From Lasiodiplodia sp. COLG20 (Eukaryota; Ascomycota; Dothideomycetes; Botryosphaeriales; Botryosphaeriaceae), in assembly GCA_009801085.1 (NCBI GenBank), contig VNWV01000012.1, forward strand, positions 186,001 through 250,000: a DNA stretch of 64,000 bases, given 5' to 3'. The position numbers were made by a program, and so were the translations under genes. Below are positions 1-10,995 of this stretch, one piece after another; the stretch's first letter is position 1, and every line of letters starts with the position of its first letter. A model generated the notes under the pieces. The model was not told the origin of the DNA. It ran no database searches and saw only the letters and a list, made by a program, of their open reading frames with translations.

Positions 1-210
1 CTACAACTGTTTCAACGTGTCTAACGTAACTATCTCCGTTAACGCCGCCTACTTTGCGGTGAGCTGAATAGCCGTAACCCAACCCTTAGGTCTTTTTACA
101 TTTGTCGAGAAGTACTTGTAGTGATAAATACTGTCTGACCTGACCATATCTAAAGGAACAGTAAGCCCTCCAAGTTCTCTCTCTGTATTCAAGTATCATT
201 CTTCACAGAT

Positions 211-2008
211 ATGGAGACTCACTTGCCTGCTGAGATTGTCCACATTATCAGCCCTCCCTCGATCAGTGCTTCTGTGCTCATCGTTATTCTATGTTTATAT
301 CTCTTTCAGAATGCCTTCGTTTTCTACAAGGGCTTCCCGGTGATGGGAATGAAGGGCAAGTTGTCCTACAGCAAGGCCAGGAGAGCCTACAAACATTCAG
401 CGCAGGCAATACTTGCCGATGCGCACAAACAGGTCAGCATTGTCTCACGCAATTCCTAAAGCAGAAGTACTCACAGTCAACATTAGACAGGCGGTCCTTT
501 TCAAGTCATGACGCAAGGCGGTGTACAGATTGTGTTGCCGTCAAGATATATGAAGGAAATTGAGAGTGATAAGCGTTTGTCCGCTAACGATGCTCTCCGA
601 AGGGTTTAACCTCCATTTCCCTTCAAAAGTTCGGCACACTACTAACTTGATGTAGAATTTCATGGCCGACATCCCTGGTTTCGAAGGGTTTCACGCCGCG
701 ACCCATGAGAATATTCTTCAGAAGACGATCAGAATTAAAGTCACCCAAAACTTAGGTGAATTAAGGTGGCTACTTTGTTGGAATCAAGGCGACTAATACT
801 GTTTTACGAACAGATTCTATCACGAAAGATCTTCTCGATGAGACAAGATTATCTGCAGAAGATTTCTTTGGAACCCCTTCAGGTTTAGCTCCCTCTTTTC
901 TAATGCTTTAGGAAATGTGTTAACATCACCTAGAATGGCAAGAGGTAAAGCCCTTTGACCCGATGTATATGGTGATCATTCGGGTTTCCTCTCGCGTATT
1001 TATGGATGAGAAGCTGGGCCGGGATGAAGAGTGGTTGAGAATTGCCCGAATATACGCAACGATGTCCTTCGATTCCGCACAGTCCTTGCGAGCCTGGCCA
1101 GAATTCGTCCGCCCATACGTCCACTGGTTCCTTTCAGACTGCCGGAAGTTACGTGCTTTGGTAAGGGACACCCGTCGGGTAATTGGTCCAGAGGTTGAGC
1201 GCGTAGCGAAAGAGTACATGGCCGACTCGAAAGCAGGGAGGCAAAGACAGGAAAACAAGAGCGCGACCACCATGTTCATTGACGTTGCCAAAGGACGAAA
1301 GTTCGATTTGGTGGAAGGTCAACTGTCTATCGCTTCCGCAGCCTTGCACACCACTACAGACTTGATCATTCAGATCCTCTACAACCTTTGTGCTCACCCA
1401 GAGTACTTTGCTCCATTGCGAGAGGAGATCACTTCAGTCATTCAAGAGCATGGGTGGCAAAAGAGAACTTTTCAACAGCTGAAGTTCATGGATAGTTTGA
1501 TGAAGGAGACGCAAAGGCTCAAACCGATCGGCCAAAGTATGTCCTTAATGTCAAGTTTCTTTCTACTCTGCTGACATAAAATACACTAGCCGCCGTTCAA
1601 AGGGTACCTATGGTAGACGTCAAATTGTCGGATGGGACTGTTCTTCCCAAAGGTAGCCACGTTGTAGTGTACAACGACGGCAGCCGTGACCCGCAAATCT
1701 TCGAGGACCCGGAAAGGTTTGATCCGTACCGGTTTCTCAGAATGCGTAGCGAGCCTGGGAAAGAGAACTCGAATCAGTTCGCTAGTACCAGTCCGAGCCA
1801 GCTAGGTTTCGGACACGGCATACATGCATGCCCGGGAAGATTCTTCGTTTCAAACGAGGTCAAGATTATTTTGTCTCACATGGTCATGAAATACGATTGG
1901 AAATTTGCGGACGGGCAGGACGTTCCGGAGCCAATTGCGGTGGGGTCGGACTTTGTCACGAATCCTGAAGGGAGATTGATGTATAGACTGCGAGAAAATC
2001 CTATTTAG
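211..2008 (+). CDS. Cytochrome P450 monooxygenase (ent-kaurene oxidase/CYP503-like)
   Basis: Haem-thiolate monooxygenase, probably ER-anchored and acting in secondary or xenobiotic metabolism; the substrate cannot be read from sequence. Proposed exons are 211-436, 491-603, 656-755, 814-882, 934-1536 and 1590-2008, giving 509 residues, a normal P450 length. Residues 15-35 form the N-terminal membrane anchor. The I-helix shows AALHTTTDL, the K-helix ExxR is ETQR (about 1508-1519), then PERFDPYRF and the haem loop FGHGIHACPGRFF with the Cys ligand. The stretch WPEFVRPYVHWFLSDCRKLR resembles the CYP503/CYP68 group. Introns 2-5 are GT-AG. Intron 1 cannot be placed as GT-AG in frame; a GC-AG intron at 437-490 restores both frame and expected sequence. 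Whether the gene is active therefore rests on that junction. Confidence 0.88.
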
Positions 2009-2125
2009 CGTGCCTAGCTAGACTAGAGGTGGGGTCGGATTCAATGACGATGCGACTATTTCTGAAGAGTCTTTCGTCCTCCTGCGCAAGCGGCTGATGG
2101 TATTCTCATTCTTGCAACGCAAACT

Positions 2126-2500
2126 CATCAACGCCGACATCAACTGCTGTATTACAATGATCCATTCTACTCTCCGGATCCCCCTAGACGCTTGCCTCCA
2201 GCCGATGACTAGTACTAGGGGCAATCGCCGCCACCGCACCAGGTGCCTTCTCTTCAGGCGCATGAGGCGGGCATCCCGTTGGATTACGGCCACCGCTCTT
2301 ACCCGCCGGAGGGCAGGCAGGGTGGTGATGGGTACGAGAGAGATATGCGCGGGGAAGACATGGGGGGCGGCGGCGGCATACCACCGCAGCAGCTCTGTTT
2401 GGATAACGGCGCGGGTAATATGTATGGACGAGGAGCTGGCTCCTGCGGCCAACCAACCCCAGACAGTAATTATCGGGGCCCGCCGGATGCCAGATACTAA
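2126..2500 (+). pseudogene. Low-complexity coding relic (Tyr/Pro/Gly-rich)
   Basis: One frame reads as a Tyr-, Pro- and Gly-rich hydrophilic segment (LLYYNDPFYSPDPPRR, then SPPPHQVPS, then GYERDMRGED and GGGGG). Two TAG codons at 2210 and 2216 interrupt it and TAA at 2498 ends it. No ATG precedes the open part that would give a sensible gene. The composition resembles disordered tails or N-termini of fungal proteins such as chitin synthases, but I cannot assign a parent. It may simply be chance sequence in the 3' flank of the P450 gene. Confidence 0.2.
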
Positions 2501-2953
2501 GGCTCTGGATGAGGGAGATTGGGGTACGATATGATTCTCATATAGAAAATAGTCGTAGCCGGAAATATCATCGTTAGGAAAGTTTCAGGGGTTGTTCAGC
2601 ATCAGTTACAAATTCAGCACCCTTATCTCATACTTTTGCCTACCATAGCATGACTGTCATGGGTTCACTATAGGACCAAACGTTTGCTCATGAGCACTTT
2701 CTTAGCTCTGCGAATCTGCTGTGGAAAGAATGCGACCGTGCGGAGCTGAGAGTTGGGACGTGGAAATCGAGAACAGTAGTGTCGCGAAGAGCGTGTGTGA
2801 GTAATAGAGGATAGTAACAAGAGAGATGACAAGCATTGCAAGCCGAATATAAGCTTTCACACATTGAAACAAGAAGCCATGATGATCGTTCTGTTGTCGA
2901 GGAATGAATGTAGCATGGGTCAAAAATGGGTCGGTGCTCCGGCACACCAAAAC

Positions 2954-2961
2954 AAAAAAAA
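2954..2961 (-). terminator. RNA polymerase III T-tract terminator of the 5S gene
   Basis: A run of A on the plus strand (about 2954-2962) gives an unbroken T-tract on the minus strand directly after the 5S 3' helix. This is the standard Pol III stop signal. Confidence 0.85.
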
Positions 2962-3080
2962 ACGTACAACAGCCGGGATTCCCCAATGGTCACCCACTTG
3001 AGTACTAATCGGCCGGTTCGCAGCTTAAGTACGGCTGAGCGGACGGGAAGCCCTGCATTCTGCGACCTATGGTCGTACGT
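2962..3080 (-). rRNA. 5S ribosomal RNA
   Basis: The minus strand reads as a fungal 5S rRNA of about 119 nt. It starts ACGTACGACCATAGG, contains GGGCTTCCCGTCCGCTCAGC followed by CGTACTTAAGC, then CGGCCGATTAGTACT and GTGGGTGACC, and ends AATCCCGGCTGTTGTACGT. The first and last six bases (ACGTAC/GTACGT) are perfect complements and form helix I. The 3' end runs straight into a T-tract, as expected for RNA polymerase III. This is a dispersed copy between protein genes, not part of an rDNA array. Confidence 0.95.
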
Positions 3081-3842
3081 GAAGAGGTAAGTAGTTTGTG
3101 ATACTTATAACTCCTAGTGAACAAGCAGTCGCCTGGCTGGAGCAACTTGCAATAGAAGGACTAGAAGCCCTGCACTTGTCTGTCTTGTCCTACTCATCTG
3201 TTTTGGAATACGAACTTGGTCCGAATAAGTAGTCAACAGCTAGCACAAGAGTATATATATATATACACTAAGTAAGCTACAGCTCGGACGACATGACCAC
3301 AACGCAATAGAAAGAAAACAGCATTTCACGCATTTAGGCCACCCACTGATCTGGTGTACATATCTGCATGCGAAACGCCAAGATGATCAGCATGCCTTCT
3401 ACCGTCAGCCGTGGCGCCAATAACCGCCCGGTCTTCGCGTTCCACCCGCTGTGACAGCTTGCGCATTATGCATTCCCTTACCTCTTGCAGAGCGGCCCCA
3501 CGTCTCCGCACCCGACGTTCTGTCACCCTATCAGTTGACAATAATGCTCAGTCCCAGCCCCTCACAACTCCCCTACTTTGACAAAGTTTCACCTTCAGCC
3601 TCGTCCAGGCACTGACCGTGTGACTCGAACGAAGGGGTTGGCCTGACGAGGCGCTGTCAGATTGAGCTGCTGATTCACATGCATAGATGCGGCTCTGCAA
3701 AGAGGCCGCCCGGTGACACAGCCTTGTGAAAGCCTTATAAGCGCCTACCGGTGTATGGAGTGGAGATGCTCGCTTCAGCCTTTCGGATCCACGACAAACC
3801 GTTTTTGTTTCGCAAATCGCACACCTTCCAAATCGAGACGCC
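3081..3842. other. Intergenic region with a short TA microsatellite
   Basis: I see no gene between the 5S rRNA and the small gene at 3843. A pure TA dinucleotide run lies at about 3252-3265. The last 100 bases before 3843 are probably promoter and 5' leader, with a GACGCCATGG start context. Confidence 0.6.
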
Positions 3843-4166
3843 ATGGTCCAAGCCTGGGTCCAGGATGAGTATCCCAACTACTGCCTGGAACAGTCACGCC
3901 TAGAGGGCTGGCTGAAGGAGAAGTTCGGAAACTGGAAGTTTTCGGTCAAGGTCTCCGCTACACCCCCCAGCCATGCGTGGCGGCTGTGTGAATCATCGCT
4001 GATAGGCATCCGACCGCAGCAAGCCGCCAGTGACCAGTATACGTTTCTGGTGCCACGAAAGTTGACTCGGGTGAGATCAAATCGGGATTAACGGGGTTGT
4101 CCAAAGTTGACCACTTGGCAGGAGGAGAGGGATGAGATTATGGACTTGCGTTATACTCACAATTAG
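3843..4166 (+). CDS. Small hypothetical protein ('PRKLT..ERDEI' type)
   Basis: Two exons, 3843-4070 and 4122-4166, joined by a 51-nt intron (GTGAGA...TTGGCAG), give 90 residues. The junction turns PRKLTR directly into EERDEIMDL, a natural-looking continuation that supports the model. The start ATG has good context (GCCATGG). The N-terminus carries spaced Trp, Tyr and Leu (QDEYPNYCLEQSRLEGWL, then KEKFG). A stretch between FSVK and DQYTFLVPRK (roughly 3950-4030) looks less conserved and could itself be an in-frame intron ending CCGCCAG. I do not recognise a named domain. It could be an independent small protein or a shortened relic of a longer family member. Confidence 0.5.
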
Positions 4167-4402
4167 CAAGGCAAGGCAAGGCAACGTGGAGGGCACCATT
4201 GGCGACCAACCATCTTTGAAAGAGTCCAATAGTGAATTCAGACTGTGTTTTCGAGAAAGCCTCGTGTTTTCACCGGTCGCATCAAATGCGTGACATGGCA
4301 GACTGTTACACGGCACACAGCCACGCTTCGAAAACATATTAAGCGAAGCATTACCCCACCCCGCCAGTGCTAACACCTCACCAGTCCACTACTCTAGCGA
4401 AA

Positions 4403-6262
4403 ATGGACAAATTTCTTGATTCCTTGCAACAACATGCAGAGTATCCAAATAGCTTGGTTGTCACCGACGCGTATTCCCACAGCTTGCAGGCATGCTCGAG
4501 GAGGTTAACTGAACAAAGTCGTCGTCTTTTCTGTGATGAAAGCAAAGCTGCTCTTCACTTCTTGGAATGCGGCGATCAAGGGCGGGGTAAGTCCTGATGG
4601 TTGATTCTTGGCAATGCTGACCTGTCATCTCTCACAGGATTCCAGGACACGTGCATCTGCAGCTTCGGTGATCTCGAGCTGCACCTCGGCGCCGGGTGGG
4701 AGGATCCTCGAGTCAGATTCATGTACGTAGCACACAACCATTTCGGCAGACGTTGCTAAAAAAAAACACAGATTCATTACGGCTCCGAATTCGAGAGAGA
4801 GGCTAAACATAACCCGCGACATGTTCTCGTACCTGTTCACCTTCCATCAGGTCATGTCAGGCTTCCTAGACTTCATATTCACGTACGGGCGACGCGAGAA
4901 TGCCCAAGAATCCCATTTTGGGGGTTTCCGACAGGACTGCCGCCTGGAAGACCATCTGAAAGGCCCTCAGATCCGCCACTTGAGCAGGTCCGGGCGGGAC
5001 ATCCGCCACTGCTACAACCTCATGTCTGTGGAGCCGTCGGATGGCCAGCGGGACTGGCCATGGTCTGTTCGACAGACGGCCATCTACCACTCCTTTGATG
5101 TAATTGCCGGCCGCGCTTCTTGGATCATAGTAAAAGCCAACCAGGAAATCCAGCGGCGAGTTGAGAAAGCATCTGAGGACTTTGGAGAGTCTGAAATTAC
5201 TCGTTTCCAGAAGAACAGCAGGGCATTCGCGTCCTCGCTCTACACTCACCTCATCTACATCAACTGGGCGGGCGAGGAATGGCGCTGGTACATCGACTTT
5301 CTCGAAGACGAGACCCAGAAGACGACACGAAAGACATTGTCTGCAGAAGTGGAAAGTACCACAGTAGTAGAAGCATCTCCTTATAGTATCCAGGAAAAGA
5401 CTCCACCTCAGTTCGCAGAACCGATGACACCGCCTTGTTCGCCCCCTCGCTCGCCTCCTTGCTCATTGCTGTCCTCATCAACACGTGTCGCCGTGCCACC
5501 CGCCCGAAAACGGGACTTCTCGTTCGGCGATCTGCAGAGGATCCAATTCCTTGAAGAAAAAGCAAACGAAACGATCCTCGTCATCGATCTCAATTTGAGC
5601 GTTCTGGGAGACTTGAAACAGTTCTACCAGTCGTTGGTAGAATCAGAAGAATTCCCAGAAGAGCTGAGCAAAGACTGCGCGGGAGACGTTGCCAAGTTTG
5701 TAAGCCGAGTTGCGGCTGTCGAACATGATTTGCGATTACAGCGGTCAAGAGCGCATTCCCTGCTGCGGGTTCTCGCAGACAGGAAAAACCTCTTGTTTGC
5801 CATGTTGGAGTATCAGAACGAACAAGCCAGTCGGCTTTTCGCCGAGAAGGCGCAATCGTCGGCAAATCACATGGAGACAATGACCGAGGAGATGCACGCC
5901 ATGACGCGCAGCATGCATGAGCTAGCCCAGAAGACGAAGCAGGAGACCGTGTCGATGCGGATCATCACCCTTGTCACGCTATTTTTCCTGCCTGGGACTT
6001 TCATCTCCGTAAGTTGCTGTTTGTGCCGATGAGCACGCGTTTATTCTGATTGAGTATTTGGCAGACCTTGATGAGCACCGACATTGTCCGCTGGGAATCC
6101 AATAAAAAGACTGTCTCGGTGGGAGCAATAATACTATTTCTTGAGATAACACTACCTCTGATGTTATTCACATTTGTTGCATGGTACGGCGTCTACTGGT
6201 GGGTAAACCGGCGGGATGGGTTCGGGAGCATGCCTTGGAAGCAAAGGAGTCGGAGCGCATAG
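4403..6262 (+). CDS. CorA-like two-helix membrane protein
   Basis: A 567-residue protein of the fungal CorA-like transporter type, with a large soluble N-terminal part and two C-terminal membrane helices. Exons are 4403-4586, 4638-4722, 4772-6008 and 6065-6262, all GT-AG. N-terminal segments such as FCDESKAALHFLE, FTFHQVMSGFLDFIFTYG and RSGRDIRHCYNL are typical of this fungal family. A disordered Pro/Ser-rich insert follows (about 5360-5510), then a long helical region (LEEKANETILVIDLNLSVLG through MHELAQKTKQE). Helix 1 (ITLVTLFFLPGTFIS) spans the last intron; helix 2 is ILFLEITLPLMLFTFVAWYG. The canonical GMN selectivity loop of true CorA channels is absent, with PGTFIST in its place. Magnesium transport is therefore not assured; proteins of this shape are often uncharacterised or linked to signalling. 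Confidence 0.85.
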
Positions 6263-7020
6263 TCCTATTGTTCACTGGGTGCACATAATAGAGTAGATTG
6301 GCATATTTACACTCCTTTTTACTCTTGTCGCTCGCCTGTCTATATCCGGACGATCTCCCCAAAGAAGGTGCGCGCCGAGTCATTGCCCCTGCAGCGAGCC
6401 GCTGGTCCCAAGGCTTAGCGCTCTTGCTAACGAAACGACTTCACTTCAAACAACCTCCGCACCTACATCTGTTCTTACAACCCCTTCGAATTCCAGGCCA
6501 CTCTTGTAAGAGCAGCATTTATTACCAACATGCCCTGCCTCGTCTTGCTACGCAACAGTCAAGCAAGTAGATGCACATTTGCAGAGATGACGTGAAGACC
6601 AAAGAGGTGGCGATGGACGAAAAGTCCGGTGACGCCGCTGCGCGTTCGCTGGCCTTCTTCGACGGGGTTGATGCAGTGTATATGCACGACTAACTACTTT
6701 GGGCTTCACTTCCGGCTGTTCCTCGTCGCCGCGCAGTGCAGCGAAGCGCCGGTCCAGCGTCAGCCTCGTTTTCACAGCAGTTCCTGTGGCCACCGGTCAG
6801 AGAAGGTGGCGGCGCAATGCATCTCCCATTCGCTGCCCCTTGGTCGAACGTTCGTGAGGCTTCTGCCCTCAGGCCTGTCAGCTGCCTTTAAGTCGTACAG
6901 CCCACCGTCTCCCCGCACCTCAGCAGCCCTCTTTTCTTCCAACATTCGTCTCCCATCCGCGAGCCATTTCGCCTTCTGCCCCAACCATTTCTTTCGTCGG
7001 CATGATCGCCGTTCGTCGCC
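6263..7020. other. Intergenic region, probable promoter and CT-rich leader of the kinase gene
   Basis: I see no gene. From about 6840 to 7020 the plus strand is C/T-rich, as is common just upstream of fungal start codons. An out-of-frame ATG at 7001 precedes the chosen start by 20 bases. Confidence 0.5.
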
Positions 7021-10000
7021 ATGTACTACGCACAACCCGACGAAAAGCCTGCTCTCCAGGACTTCCACACCTGGTTTGACAGCGCCAGTGTGATGGGGAT
7101 CACCGATCTCCTCCAACCAGGCGGTCCGTCGGCGCAACCCGACCGGACCGACACGCCCGACTCAGCCTCCGGTGACAGTCCAGCCTCCATCGTCGAATCA
7201 CCAGCCACCATCGACTCGCCGTTGAGTCTATCGCTTTCCGTCCGAGAAGCACCTTCGGCATACTTCATTCCAGACATCAAGGTGGAAGAGAATTTCACTA
7301 CCACCAATCTCAAAAAAATCCTGCGCGCCTTGTGGCCGCACGACCCGCCGGTGGAGGTCGAAACGCTCGCAAAGCACTACCCGAAAGTCTTCTGCGTCCT
7401 CCTTCGGATGAGAAAGGGACGCTTCATCGAACACTTTGTCAAGCATCAGAGCCTTCGCGACAGCAAGCTGCCTTTCGACACCAAACCGCAAAACTGGCCA
7501 ACGTCCGGTGACGATTTCTTCGCAGGATTCCAGGCGCTGCAGTGGATGTTTTGCGCGCCCGTCTTCCAGTACAACGCCATCGATCAGCAGTTGAGCAACT
7601 ACATCTTGCCCATCATCCTCAAAGAGGACCTTGCAAGAGGCGGGACCGCCGTCACTTCGAAGATAATGCTCCATGAGTCTTACAACCAACTAGATCCCAC
7701 CGGCAATACTGCAAAGGTACATTGCCCGTTATTCGTTTCTCGCGGGACGCTGACCTTGTACAGGACAAAGTAAAGTTCTACGTCATCAAGACCTATTGCA
7801 CGAGAGATGCGGAAGAGCACTACGAGAGAGAAGTGAGTGCATACCGCAAGCTGAGACCCCCCGGGAGCCAGCTTCCAGGCCTCGTTGGCTTCTACGGCAG
7901 CTTCATCCACAACAACACCTTCAACATCATCCTAGAATACGCCGATAGGCGGACGCTGAACGAGTTTTTCGAGACCGTCTCGCCACCTTCAACTTCGCAA
8001 GACATCATCGATTTCTGGGGCGCCATGTTCAACCTCGTCAAGGCCATCTTCACCATCCATAACTTACAGCCGCAAGAGGGCGAGCTCGAAGACGAAGACG
8101 GACCGATTCTCAGAGGGTATGTTGCCTGCTGGCCTTGTGACTTTGTTCCAGGTTAACATCACCACAAGGTGGCACCAAGACGTGAAGCCCGACAACATCC
8201 TGGTCGCCAGTGGCGGTCGCAAGTCTGACTTCGGCTGTCAGTTCAAGCTTGCTGACCTGGGACTGTGCCACTTTCTCCGGGCGAGGTCACACCGCAAGGG
8301 GAAAAAGGCGATGTATCCCCGAGAAGACCCGACGCACGGCGATGCCTACGGAACCCGGATATACGGTACGTCCAGGCCCAGTAAGACTTTTCTGCCCTCA
8401 CACTAACCACTTAAAAAAGGGGCCCCGGAAGCCTATCGACACGACGACTTCACCGGCACGAGCCACTTGCTCGTGGGTCAAAAAGTCGACATATGGTCTC
8501 TTGGCTGCATCTATAGCGAAGCGGCTGTCTGGGTCTTGCAAGGCAAGGACTACCTTGGAAAATATCGCGAGGTGCGACAAAGGGAAACCAAGAAAAAAGG
8601 TGTCAAAGATATCGGCTGCTTCCACGATGGTACCGGCGTTCTGGTGTGCGTGGAGAGAACGCACAAAGATGCCTTGCAGAGCAAGCGAGAGTGTGACTTC
8701 ATCACTCAAGACGTCCTCAGCATGGTCGACGACATGCTAGACGTAGAGGCCATGCGCTCTGACGCGCGGCAGTTGTTGTGGAAAATCGACAAGATAGTTC
8801 GAAGGGCCAAGAGCGCCGCGACGGATTGGAAGCGGCAAACCAGCAGATCCAGCGGACAGTCGCAGCCAAAAACACCACCAATATCACCCATACCTTCGTT
8901 ACAAACCCATTCGCAACCTCCGGAAGAGTCCAGCAGCCCAGGGCGCCCGGGGTTTGTGGCTGAGTTCGGTGACTCAGCTTACGGTAGCATGCCCCGCTGT
9001 GACAGTCCGAGCCGCAGGACAACCGTAAACGACTCCCAAAGCTTCAGGCCTGTTGGAACCGAGAACGGATCATTACGAGAACGACCATTGAGTACGTCGG
9101 ATCTGCAGCAACCGAATAATGCACGCGTTCTCGATGAAATGCTCCGCCGAGCGCAGGGAGGGATTATGACGCCACCTGTGTCTCGGAGACCACCACTCAA
9201 ACGAAAAAAATTGTCCGAGCTGAGTGTCCAGGAAGTCCAAGATTGGATGATCCAGAAAAAGACTCAGCACAGCAATCCTCTCAAGCATTTGAGGACCATT
9301 CGGGGCGCTATCGCAAAGAACAAATTGCCACTTGAGCTTCCCAATATGGATCTCTTGAAGCAGCTAAAGAATCGAGACCATGTGAGTGCCTCTGAAGGAA
9401 CCCCGCTTGATTTCGGTTGTTAATCGCATACCCAGGTGTTCTTGATCGATGACTCCGACTCCATGGAAAAGCATTGGAAAGATGTCAAGACATTGTTTGG
9501 CGTCCTCTGCTACTTAGTCAAAACGTCCGACAAGGACGGTGTGGACCTGTTTTTCACGCGACATAGTGGCGAGTACAACTCATGCAAAAGGACCGAGCTG
9601 GCTCAACACCTGGAGAGGAGGCTAGATGGGACTTCCGACATGGAGAAAAGCCTCAAGAAAATTCTCGAAAGACACGCGCAGGAATTGATCAACGAGTCGA
9701 AGCCGAAGACGCGCTTCGGCCGGAAGCGGCAGGCCATGCCGATGAACATCTACGTCCTCACCGACGCGGCGTGGCACAGCCGCTGCAACGCATCGGCGCC
9801 GATTCAGGACTTCATAGACGCCCTTCGGCAGAGATGGGACGGCCCTCCCCCTGGAGGATGGTCCGGCGTCCAGTTCATCAGCTTCGGGGATGATCCGGAT
9901 GCGCTCGCCTGTCTGGACTCCCTGGATACTTTTCTCGATTTGCGGAAGTAAGCACTGTTCCGCTTTGGGGAGAACCGGTCCGACATTACTGACTGCTGGT

Positions 10001-10155
10001 GCAGTGACATAGTAGACACAGAGCCCTCCACTGGGAATGTTTGGAAGATGCTCCTCGGAGCCATCAACAAGACCTTCGACGCCGACGCCGACGCCGAAAA
10101 CACCGTCGAAATCTCCAACGCTCCTAGTTTCGCGAGGTCACAGTATTCCGCGTGA
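7021..10155 (+). CDS. Protein kinase fused to a von Willebrand A-like domain
   Basis: A 956-residue multidomain protein. Exons are 7021-7716, 7764-8116, 8169-8365, 8420-9381, 9436-9947 and 10005-10155. Residues 1-85 are disordered; about 90-200 form an unnamed alpha-rich domain; about 205-500 are a protein kinase. The kinase shows the VIK lysine (about 239), the catalytic loop WHQDVKPDN built across intron 2, DLG in place of DFG, and APE plus VDIWSLGC. The glycine loop is weak. A Ser/Pro-rich linker leads, from residue 737, to FLIDDSDSM, a DxSxS metal-binding site, with LDGTSDME and IYVLTDAAW supplying the other expected vWA (MIDAS) positions. The HxD, Lys and metal residues suggest an active kinase, apart from the DLG change. 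Function and partners are unknown; its position among accessory genes hints at a sensing or signalling role, which is inference. Confidence 0.85.
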
Positions 10156-10995
10156 ATGTCTTAGCATTGCTAGCGAAGTGAGGTTACTACCAAGTTTTCC
10201 GTGGCATAATCTTGTACTGTTTGGGCTCTCTCGGTAGAGGGGGTCGTGATATTCGTTCTTTTCTACTTTCCATTTCCGTTCTCTGATTCCCTGCAGATAC
10301 CCCAAATGCTCCGAACAGACGTTGTGACCACATGAGAAGAATAAGAAAAAGAAGAAACGAACCAATAATAGTGACTTATGATACAAGTCAAAAATAAGGG
10401 AGAAGTATAGTCAAGTAAATAGTAGAAAGTTAATTCACTTCGGTTAATAACAGAGGGCGCGCAGCGCGTCACGACGCGTTTCGGGTCGCGTACCCGCCCC
10501 TTGTCTTCATCCGTCGACATGATAGGATCGCGAAAGAGAATTTTGCTTCCGACTGATGCTCTTTACTGGATTTGGTGCTCCTAGGTGTTTCTTGGTGGTG
10601 ATACTGGGTGTAGTGATAAGAGCCGTGTTTTGTTGGCTATTCATTGCATGCAGTATATGGCACGTGTCACAGCCCCATGCTCGCAGCTTTCGCAATTGCG
10701 ACAATTGCGCAGGACTTCGGAATTTATTTACGCAAGCCTCGCTACTGCCTACGGTATGATTCTCACATAAAAGACTCGCTTTTCCCCAGAACTAGAGGTT
10801 CACCCACCATCACTACAGACATAGTACGCGATCGCTACTTTGACTTCATCGTTTACATTGCCTGTGTCATCCGGGCAGCCGGGTAGCCGAGAGTTCAACG
10901 CCTAAAGGAATCGCATACGTCCAGGTAAGAAGTCGCTTATGGATCACAGTCAAAAGACGCTAACAAATTGTGAGTTTCAGGGATTAAGAGGCGCC
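10156..10995. other. Intergenic region with a GC-rich CpG patch and the leader intron of the decayed gene
   Basis: I see no intact gene. A CG-dense patch lies at about 10455-10500. At 10925-10980 there is a well-formed intron (GTAAGA donor, CGCTAAC branch site, TTTCAG acceptor). It probably belonged to the 5' leader of the decayed zinc-finger gene that follows. Confidence 0.5.

Noticed and set aside
2688..2993. Minus-strand frames of about 100 codons beside the 5S gene
   Set aside because: They overlap the 5S 3' end and its terminator and show no protein features.
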